Below, piece after piece: positions 1 to 5,223 of a DNA stretch of 5,438 nt. Numbering within the stretch: position 1 is the stretch's first letter; each line of letters opens with the position of its first letter. The notes under the pieces were generated by a model. It was not told the DNA's origin. It did no database searches and saw only the letters and a program-made list of their open reading frames with translations. The translations under genes were made by a program, and so were the position numbers. The stretch is taken from positions 1-5,438 of the forward strand of contig JASHWX010000057.1 of the NCBI GenBank assembly GCA_030043815.1, read 5' to 3'. Origin of the DNA: Candidatus Rhabdochlamydia sp. (GTDB lineage: Bacteria > Chlamydiota > Chlamydiia > Chlamydiales > Rhabdochlamydiaceae).

Positions 1-1248
1 GAAATCGCACGCTTGTTAAAGGAGGAAAAAGTCTGGTACGTCCGCTTGGACGTGATCCAGGCAGCAGGGGCATTGCGCATGACCCACGTGAAAGGGGATC
101 TCAAAGAGATCATCGGGAATCCCCGCACGCTTGCCGAAGAGAAAGTCGCAGCGATCATCGCCCTTGTCAGCATGTACGATACGATCGAGCGCACCGAACT
201 GCTCAGTTTAGTGCAGAGCGATCGGGCGGGCTTAAGGCAGCTTGCTGCAGAAGCGATCATTCATCTCAATCTCGAAAGAGACTACGACCTGCTCCTGCCG
301 CTGCTGCGCGATGCATCTCCCGATGTGAAGATCTCCGCTCTCAATGCGCTCGCGCTCCTTCGGATCAAAGAAATCGACAAAACCCCGACGATCGATTTGA
401 TCAAGGAACGTCTAGACGATACATCGCCCGAAGTGGCCATTACGGCAGCGTATGCGTGCATGCTGCAAAATGATCGGATGGCAAGCAGCCGCTTCATCCG
501 CTATCTCAAAAGCGAAAATGCCGAACAGCGCCGCCTCGCTTCCGCTGCGCTCGCAGTCAGCGGTAAATATGGATTGAAAATCGCGCTCAAAGAAATCAAA
601 GAGACCCAAGATCCCTACGTCAAAGTCAATTTAGCGATGGGATTGATCGGCCAGCGGGTCCAAGTGAAAATGGCATGCGACATCATCCATCGCGTCCTCG
701 ATCAAGAGAAGAATGCCCTCTGGATGTGGGACAATCATGGCAACCCTCTTTTCCGGTCGCTTGCGCCCAGCACAGTCAAGCACGTCGAGCACATTCCCCA
801 CTATCCTGCCGTCGTCGATCAGCTCGTCCGACTGGACCTCTTGTCGGTGCTCAGCATCATGCGCTATGAAGGCGCCCAAGCTGCCGTGAAAGGATTTTTG
901 CAGACGCGCACGTGGGGTGTGACAGGAGCTGCCGCTGCGACCCTGCTCGAAGAGGGGGATGAAGAAGGGCTGGCTGCGGTGCGCGAGCTGCTCACCGATC
1001 CCGAAGACAAAATCCGCGTGCAAGCAGCGCTCATTTTAGCCATTGTCGGCAGCGATCCCACCGCCGTTCAAATTTTACAAGACGCCTATCCTCACGTCGA
1101 CCGCGAGATGAAAGTCCATATCTTGGAAGCCCTCGCCCACATCGGCGACCGCAAATCGATCCCCTTTCTCATCGACATCTTGAAAGAACCATTCCAAGTC
1201 TTGCGCGTTGTCGCCGCTTCTGCTTTAATCCAATGCATCTACCACTAA
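1..1248 (+). CDS. HEAT-repeat protein, 5'-truncated by the window edge
   Basis: The reading frame is open from base 1 (E-I-A-R before the TTG at 13), so the true start lies upstream and 415 codons of the 3' part are visible. Almost the whole fragment consists of paired amphipathic helices of about 30 residues with the HEAT / PBS-lyase-like pattern, for example D-x-S-P-D-V-K-x-S-A-L-x-A-L around residues 104-118 and a D-P-E-D-K-I-R-V-Q-A-A-L-x-L-A motif around 333-347. Such alpha-solenoids act as protein-binding scaffolds; no catalytic motif is visible. The array is interrupted around residues 239-274 by a non-HEAT stretch rich in aromatic residues, His and Pro (W-M-W-D-N-H-G-N-P-L-F, then H-I-P-H-Y-P). 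There is no signal peptide or membrane segment in the visible part. The gene ends 6 bases before the M24 peptidase gene, so the two are probably co-transcribed. HEAT identity is confident; the biological role is unknown. Confidence 0.88.
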   Translation, partial: EIARLLKEEKVWYVRLDVIQAAGALRMTHVKGDLKEIIGNPRTLAEEKVAAIIALVSMYDTIERTELLSLVQSDRAGLRQLAAEAIIHLNLERDYDLLLPLLRDASPDVKISALNALALLRIKEIDKTPTIDLIKERLDDTSPEVAITAAYACMLQNDRMASSRFIRYLKSENAEQRRLASAALAVSGKYGLKIALKEIKETQDPYVKVNLAMGLIGQRVQVKMACDIIHRVLDQEKNALWMWDNHGNPLFRSLAPSTVKHVEHIPHYPAVVDQLVRLDLLSVLSIMRYEGAQAAVKGFLQTRTWGVTGAAAATLLEEGDEEGLAAVRELLTDPEDKIRVQAALILAIVGSDPTAVQILQDAYPHVDREMKVHILEALAHIGDRKSIPFLIDILKEPFQVLRVVAASALIQCIYH

Positions 1249-1254
1249 GGGCCT

Positions 1255-2430
1255 ATGGATAGAATCAAAGACGTACAGAATCATCTGCAAAAAGAACACA
1301 TCGACGGATGGCTGCTCTACGATTTTGCAGATATGAATCCCCTCGCGCGCAATTTTTTGCAGATCAGCCCCGAGACCCTCGTCACGCGCCGCTTCTTTTA
1401 TTGGATCCCCGCCAAAGGAGAGCCCATCAAGATCCAGCATGTCATTGAACCCCATGTTCTAGTCAATCTTCCAGGCAAAGCATTGACATATTTGAAGTGG
1501 CAGGAGCTCGAAGAGTGCCTCGCCAAAGTGCTCAAAGGCTCCAAAAAAGTCGCTATGGAATATTCGCCCCGCTGCGCCATCCCCTACCTATCGAAAGTAG
1601 ACGCAGGCATGGTCGATCTCGTGCGCAGCTTTAACGTCGAGGTCGTCTCATCAGGCTCATTTTTGCAATATTACACCTGCGTGCTCGATGATGAGCAGCT
1701 CGAGATGCACACGCAAGCCGCTGAACTGTTAGACCGCACGGCTAATAACGCTTGGGAGATGCTCTCCGATGCACTCCGCAAGGGCATGCAGATCGACGAG
1801 TATGCTTTAAGCCAATGGATCTATAAGCAGATCGACAACGAAGGCTTTATGATGGAATCGCGTCCCATCTGCGGCGTCAACGCCCACAGCGCCGATCCCC
1901 ATTATGAGCCTCCAAAAAAAGGCTCAAGCCCCATCAGAAAAGGGGACTTTGTCTTGATCGACCTGTGGTGCAAAAAGAAACACCCGCGCGCCGTCTACGG
2001 CGACATCGCGCGCGTCGCCTTCGCCGGTCCAAAAGCCCCCTCAAAACATCAAGAAATTTTCTCAATTGTCCGCGAGGCCCAAAAAGCCGCCACCGACTTT
2101 GTCTTTTCCCGCTACCGCAAAAAGGAAAAGCTCAAAGGCTACGAAGTGGACGAGGTGAGCAGGAAGGTCATCGAAGACAAAGGTTACGGCCGCTACTTTA
2201 CCCACCGCACCGGCCATAACATCTACACGAAAGACCATGGCCCCGGCGCCCATATCGACAGCCTCGAGACGCAAGATTTACGGGACTTGATCCCCCGAAC
2301 TTGCTTCTCGATCGAGCCTGGGATTTATTTGCCGGGGGAATTCGGAGTGCGCCTCGAGTACGACATCTATCTCGGCGAGCAAGCGCAAATCACCGGCGGC
2401 GTCCAAGAACAAATCGCGTTGCTTTCATAA
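1255..2430 (+). CDS. M24-family metallopeptidase (Xaa-Pro aminopeptidase/dipeptidase-like)
   Basis: This 391-residue protein has a creatinase-type N-terminal domain (about 1-150) followed by a pita-bread M24 domain (about 155-391). By motif comparison with E. coli aminopeptidase P, all five dinuclear-metal ligands are present: D236 (VLID), D250 (YGDIAR), H321 (HRTGH), E354 (SIEPGIY) and E368 (GVRLE). The accessory histidines H216 (DPHYEP), H317 and H328 also align. Family members cleave the bond before proline or act as related cytosolic peptidases. The substrate is uncertain, because the HRTGHN...HGPGAHIDSLET signature and the three-residue longer gap between the two Asp ligands point to a less-studied M24 subgroup rather than classical PepP or PepQ. 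There is no signal peptide. The ATG at 1255 starts 6 bases after the HEAT gene stop. The only upstream purine run, AAGGG at 1247-1251, overlaps that stop at short spacing, which suggests translational coupling. The length is usual for the family and the gene looks intact. Confidence 0.93.
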   Translation: MDRIKDVQNHLQKEHIDGWLLYDFADMNPLARNFLQISPETLVTRRFFYWIPAKGEPIKIQHVIEPHVLVNLPGKALTYLKWQELEECLAKVLKGSKKVAMEYSPRCAIPYLSKVDAGMVDLVRSFNVEVVSSGSFLQYYTCVLDDEQLEMHTQAAELLDRTANNAWEMLSDALRKGMQIDEYALSQWIYKQIDNEGFMMESRPICGVNAHSADPHYEPPKKGSSPIRKGDFVLIDLWCKKKHPRAVYGDIARVAFAGPKAPSKHQEIFSIVREAQKAATDFVFSRYRKKEKLKGYEVDEVSRKVIEDKGYGRYFTHRTGHNIYTKDHGPGAHIDSLETQDLRDLIPRTCFSIEPGIYLPGEFGVRLEYDIYLGEQAQITGGVQEQIALLS

Positions 2431-2467
2431 AAACCACACTCGCTCCAACTCTCTGATTACCAATTGT

Positions 2468-2495
2468 TTGCTTTTGAAAAAGCGATTTTTATAAT
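2468..2495 (+). promoter_or_regulatory. Candidate sigma70-like promoter for the F-box/LRR gene
   Basis: TTGCTT (2468-2473, three of six matches to TTGACA) lies 16 bases before a perfect TATAAT (2490-2495). It would give a 5' leader of roughly 65 bases before the ATG at 2567. Chlamydial sigma66 promoters tolerate poor -35 boxes, but in such AT-rich DNA a TATAAT also arises easily by chance. Confidence 0.35.
2470..2490 (+). terminator. Possible weak intrinsic terminator after the M24 gene
   Basis: GCTTT-TGAA-AAAGC (2470-2483) can form a 5-bp stem with a 4-base loop, followed by GATTTTT. The stem is short and mostly A-T, so it would be weak at best. It overlaps the candidate -35 region of the next gene, so the two readings compete. 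Low confidence. Confidence 0.25.
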
Positions 2496-2534
2496 AAATA
2501 ATATTTTAATACATATTAAAATGAATAATAAATG

Positions 2535-2548
2535 TATAATATATTATA
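2535..2548. promoter_or_regulatory. TATAAT within a 14-base perfect palindrome
   Basis: TATAATATATTATA is its own reverse complement. It presents a consensus -10 hexamer to both strands, and its forward TATAAT (2535-2540) ends 26 bases before the ATG at 2567. No convincing -35 hexamer sits 16-19 bases upstream. It could be the true -10, a small operator-like dyad, or simply a product of the AT bias. Confidence 0.3.
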
Positions 2549-2557
2549 AATATTAAT

Positions 2558-2562
2558 GGGAG
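2558..2562 (+). promoter_or_regulatory. Ribosome binding site of the F-box/LRR gene
   Basis: GGGAG stands out in an otherwise almost G/C-free leader and lies 4 bases before the ATG at 2567 (GGGAG-AGCT-ATG). The spacing is slightly short but it supports this start. An earlier ATG at 2556 is in another frame. Confidence 0.6.
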
Positions 2563-2566
2563 AGCT

Positions 2567-4258
2567 ATGAGTATTCAAGAAATAAAATCCAATTTAATAT
2601 CACACACAACAAGTGGAGTTGTACAAGAAGACAAAGGGATCCATCGCCAAGTCCGCTTTGAGCCATGGAAAAATTTGCATAGTGATATATGTAAATATAT
2701 TTTTAATTTTATTCCTGAAATGCATTTAACTTTAAGATGCGTAGATCGTAAATTTAAAAGAATTATCGATGAATTATATATGAATTACTGGAGGAAATTA
2801 AAATTATCTCCTCCTCAAGGTTTGGTTGATATTGCTACTTTAATGAATAGAATTGAACAGAGATTTTTAGGCAAATTATACATCTTTTTGTTCGAAGAAT
2901 TAAAAAGAGAATTCGTATCAATGGGTGCAGCAAATCTCAAAGGTCGACTTCCTGTGACACCGATAAATTTTGATGAACTACAAAAGCAGGTAGAGCCTAA
3001 TTATGCTCATAGTCTAAAGATCATTTGGAAAAAAGTGAAAGAAAATTTGGAGCAGCTGCCTGAAACTTTGGCCGAGAAAATTATAAATTTTACGCTTCGA
3101 GTGAGAGGAATAACTCCGCCCCAATTACCTAATTTAACTTCCGCTAAGATAATTAAAGATTGGCTCAATGATCCTGCTCACGAGCATTTCATAAAAAAAA
3201 TTTCACGACTCGATCTTAGCGAATGTCATTTAAGAATTCTCCCCCATGAAATTGGAAGATTCACGCAATTGCAAGCCCTCAGACTTTGTGGTAACCGCCT
3301 TCAATCGCTTCCCGATACTATCGGATTGCTTGCTCAACTACGAAACCTCGAACTGCCAAATAACAACCTTCTATCTCTTCCGGACACAATCGGATTGCTT
3401 GCACAACTACAAGTCCTCAGCCTGAAAAATAACTGCCTTAAATCTCTTCCGGACACAATCGGATTACTTGCACAACTACAAGTCCTCGACCTGAAAAATA
3501 ACCGCCTTAAATCGCTTCCCGATACTATCGGATTGCTTTGGTTTAGATTGCGGGAGCTTGGTCTTAGCAATAATTTCCTTCAATCGTTTCCCAATGCTAT
3601 CAGTTCGCTTAGATTGCGTTATTTAAATCTTGCCCATAATGAACTCCAATTCATTCCCGATATTACTGGCATGGATGGATGTGTAAAAACATATCATTTT
3701 TATTTTATAGGCAACCCACTGATTTGTATTTCGACTCCTGCAGATTTTTTTAGAACTAACTCTGATGAATGTCAAGAGATAATTAGACTTGAAGATGAAT
3801 CGCATTATCAATCAAAATCTATTCTCGGAAAATTATATCAATCGTATCAATTTTTTATCGATGAAAAGCAGATCCAGGCCCCTCTTTTTCCTTCTCTTAT
3901 GACTGTTATCAATAAAAACAGAGAGGAAAAAATTAAAGCACTTTTTTCTTCTCTTTCAACTGTTGACAAAAACCTTGTCTTTGAAATGGTTTGGGTTGCC
4001 GCAGGATCTCCCGATACCGAGGATGTTCAATGGGGGGAGCATCATGTCTTTGATAGAAAACAGATAGATCGTTTTTATCGTGCTGTGAGGAAAGCGATTT
4101 TGGCTAAACTTTCCCGTCTTTCCCAAGATCAAAAAAATCGTGTGTATGGGAATGTCTATATGCTAGCCGGGAAACCCCTCACGATCGATTGTAAGTGGGG
4201 CGAGCATCATGCTAAAGACAATTTACCACGTCTCGCAGATGCAATGGAGATGCAGTAA
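2567..4258 (+). CDS. F-box-like / leucine-rich-repeat protein, candidate host-directed effector
   Basis: This 563-residue protein is built of eukaryote-like modules. Residues 31-78 match an F-box: P-W-K-N-L-H-S-D-I, then Y-I-F-N-F-I, then L-R-C-V-D-R-K-F, ending in Y-W-R-K-L. F-boxes bind Skp1 and bring substrates to SCF ubiquitin ligases, so in a bacterium this suggests a translocated effector acting inside the host cell. Residues 80-200 are helical and lead into K-D-W-L-N-D-P-A just before the LRRs. Residues 211-375 hold about seven LRRs of 22-24 residues (LPDTIGLLAQL, then LxLxxNxLxS), the presumed substrate-recognition surface. Residues 463-496 and 518-551 are two copies of a 34-residue repeat ending in WGEHHxxD. 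There is no Sec signal or membrane segment. The start is supported by GGGAG four bases upstream. The gene is more AT-rich in its N-terminal and linker parts than the upstream genes. The F-box and LRR calls are by pattern; the effector role is inference. Confidence 0.85.
   Translation: MSIQEIKSNLISHTTSGVVQEDKGIHRQVRFEPWKNLHSDICKYIFNFIPEMHLTLRCVDRKFKRIIDELYMNYWRKLKLSPPQGLVDIATLMNRIEQRFLGKLYIFLFEELKREFVSMGAANLKGRLPVTPINFDELQKQVEPNYAHSLKIIWKKVKENLEQLPETLAEKIINFTLRVRGITPPQLPNLTSAKIIKDWLNDPAHEHFIKKISRLDLSECHLRILPHEIGRFTQLQALRLCGNRLQSLPDTIGLLAQLRNLELPNNNLLSLPDTIGLLAQLQVLSLKNNCLKSLPDTIGLLAQLQVLDLKNNRLKSLPDTIGLLWFRLRELGLSNNFLQSFPNAISSLRLRYLNLAHNELQFIPDITGMDGCVKTYHFYFIGNPLICISTPADFFRTNSDECQEIIRLEDESHYQSKSILGKLYQSYQFFIDEKQIQAPLFPSLMTVINKNREEKIKALFSSLSTVDKNLVFEMVWVAAGSPDTEDVQWGEHHVFDRKQIDRFYRAVRKAILAKLSRLSQDQKNRVYGNVYMLAGKPLTIDCKWGEHHAKDNLPRLADAMEMQ
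3305..3580 (+). repeat. 69-base tandem repeat encoding LRR units
   Basis: Four in-register 69-base units start at about 3305, 3374, 3443 and 3512, each encoding one 23-24 residue LRR. Units 2 and 3 are nearly identical, with 4 differences in 69 by hand count. Units 1 and 4 share a different 5' version (TCGCTTCCCGATACTATCGG, against TCTCTTCCGGACACAATCGG in units 2 and 3). Unit 4 diverges after GATTGCTT and encodes a 24-residue LRR, which is followed by a 22-residue one. Confidence 0.9.
3953..4219 (+). repeat. Duplicated 34-residue C-terminal WGEHH repeat
   Basis: The two copies are encoded at 3953-4054 and 4118-4219, 55 residues apart start to start. They align without gaps with 17 identities in 34: L-S-x3-K-N-x-V-x3-V-x3-A-G-x-P, then T-x-D-x2-W-G-E-H-H-x2-D. 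The WGEHH codons are nearly the same in DNA (TGGGGNGAGCATCATG at 4031-4046 and 4196-4211). I do not recognise a named domain. Confidence 0.8.
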
Positions 4259-4295
4259 GGCCAACCTATGATGGTGTTTTCGGCATCATTAGGCC
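4259..4295. terminator. Imperfect hairpin between convergent genes, possible bidirectional terminator
   Basis: CCTATGATG (4265-4273) pairs with CATCAT-T-AGG (4284-4293, one bulged T) around GTGTTTTCGG. Outer GGCC at 4259-4262 and GGCC at 4292-4295 could pair in an alternative fold. It occupies the whole gap between the two converging stop codons and overlaps the minus-strand stop. It lacks a clear T-tract on either side, so termination function is uncertain. Confidence 0.35.
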
Positions 4296-5200
4296 ATCGC
4301 GGCGACGATGCGTTGTCCCAATTGAGCGACATTCATGCGCGTCACATCGTCTTGGGTGAGCGGCTGAATAGCGCGGTTATTAAACGCAAACAATTGGTTG
4401 GCTGATGCATCCCCTAGGGCGCCAGCGACGAGGCGTTCTCCAGTCGAAAGCGTTGACATCGTACCGACATCGCTCATTCCCCCGACAAAGCTGGGTTTGC
4501 GCAAAACTGCGTTAATGAAACCGCATATTAATTTAGCATCGGCGATCGATCTCTCAGATTCGAGAATTTCTTGGCTTGTTTTGTAGATGTTTCCGCGATT
4601 TTCTTCGAAATTGCCTGCCCTTAAGTCTCGCAGCTTGGTCTGTTGATCCTGCTTTTGTTTTTCCGAAGCTTGGATTTGACCTTCCCAATAGAGGTGGCGA
4701 GCGATAAGAGGCTTGATCTCATCGAGTTTTTGCGGATTTGCTTGAGTCATGCCGGGGATTTGCAGCCAATTGATCCCTTTTTGCAAGAGTATTTCTTGAA
4801 TTTGAACGGAGGTCTTGGCCGTCAAATCTTGATAATGGCGTTGAATCTCAGTGTGTTTTGCTGCTTGCTTTTTGGCAAACTCAGATTCCTGATGGAATTT
4901 GTTATAGTAGGAAAGGACGGTAGGCGCTAAAAGTAGAGAGCTAATACCGGCAAGGGGCAAATAGATCGGTGATAAAAATATGCCAGTCAAGATAAAGGCG
5001 CCAATAGCAAGCGCTATGAAAGCGACAATTGTTCCTACGGCTGCGATCTCTTTCCATTTGGCTTGGCTTTCAAATTCAGAAACCGTATTCGGATTGAGTT
5101 CTTCAACGCAAGTCGCTAGAAACGTTCGCGCAGGTGCTGGAGCTTGAGCAGGAGCCGGTGCAGCTGGAGCTAGGGGGATTTGATTGACGGGTTGTGCCAT
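4289..5200 (-). CDS. Candidate Inc-like membrane protein with paired hydrophobic lobes
   Basis: This 303-residue protein is not recognised by sequence. The N-terminus (9-25) is low-complexity Pro/Ala (APAAPAPAQAPAPA). Residues 52-75 and 78-98 are two hydrophobic helices separated only by a tight S-P-I-Y turn. This bilobed hairpin is the hallmark of chlamydial inclusion-membrane proteins, which are secreted by type III and inserted into the vacuole membrane. Residues 100-220 are charged, Gln/Lys/Glu-rich and probably coiled coil, with a break at G-I-N-W-L-Q-I-P-G. The last 37 residues match the C-terminus of the product of the adjacent upstream gene. The start is supported by AAAGAGGT upstream, and the gap to the upstream gene's stop is 23 bases, so they probably share an operon. 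The gene converges on the F-box/LRR gene. The Inc assignment rests on topology alone; an ordinary inner-membrane coiled-coil protein is the alternative. Confidence 0.8.
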   Translation of the reverse strand: MAQPVNQIPLAPAAPAPAQAPAPARTFLATCVEELNPNTVSEFESQAKWKEIAAVGTIVAFIALAIGAFILTGIFLSPIYLPLAGISSLLLAPTVLSYYNKFHQESEFAKKQAAKHTEIQRHYQDLTAKTSVQIQEILLQKGINWLQIPGMTQANPQKLDEIKPLIARHLYWEGQIQASEKQKQDQQTKLRDLRAGNFEENRGNIYKTSQEILESERSIADAKLICGFINAVLRKPSFVGGMSDVGTMSTLSTGERLVAGALGDASANQLFAFNNRAIQPLTQDDVTRMNVAQLGQRIVAAMA

Positions 5201-5206
5201 AGATAG

Positions 5207-5214
5207 ACCTCTTT
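5207..5214 (-). promoter_or_regulatory. Ribosome binding site of the Inc-like gene
   Basis: Read on the minus strand this is AAAGAGGT, ending 6 bases before the ATG at 5200. It is a good Shine-Dalgarno match in the 23-base gap after the upstream gene's stop, and it supports both the chosen start and independent translation within an operon. Confidence 0.75.
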
Positions 5215-5223
5215 GTTAAAATT

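Larger units (their letters stand above)
2431..2566. other. AT-rich intergenic region
   Basis: No coding potential was found in these 136 bases. The first third has ordinary composition, but 2485-2557 contains only 3 G or C in 73 bases. It separates the relatively GC-rich HEAT/peptidase block from the F-box/LRR gene and must hold the latter's promoter. It contains two TATAAT hexamers, a 14-base palindrome and a weak stem-loop, listed separately. Confidence 0.8.

Noticed and set aside
13..15. TTG at 13 as the start of the HEAT-repeat gene
   Set aside because: The frame is open to base 1 with helix-forming residues continuing upstream, and there is no suitable ribosome binding site in the 12 bases before it. 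The gene is cut by the window edge.
631..1023. 130-residue minus-strand frame inside the HEAT gene
   Set aside because: It is the antisense shadow of a relatively GC-rich gene: His/Arg-rich, without a domain-like pattern, and fully overlapped by a convincing HEAT coding frame.
2431..2566. Insertion-sequence remnant or attachment site in the AT-rich gap
   Set aside because: No terminal inverted repeats with flanking direct repeats, no transposase fragment and no tRNA end were seen. The only palindrome is short and made of A/T.
3334..3570. 78-residue minus-strand frame with an apparent internal repeat
   Set aside because: The repeat in its product (SNPIVSGRDLRQLFF) merely reflects the 69-base LRR repeats read backwards. 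The length is a multiple of three, so the antisense frame stays open.
3953..4258. A NEL-type (IpaH/SspH-like) E3 ligase domain after the LRRs
   Set aside because: The C-terminal part is only about 190 residues, is made of WGEHH repeats, and shows no catalytic Cys-x-Asp type motif. The F-box suggests adaptor rather than enzymatic ligase function.
4643..4930. 95-residue plus-strand frame opposite the Inc-like gene
   Set aside because: It is antisense to the coiled-coil region; its hydrophobic look comes from reading Lys/Glu/Gln codons in reverse, and the minus-strand frame has a better start, ribosome binding site and paralogue support.
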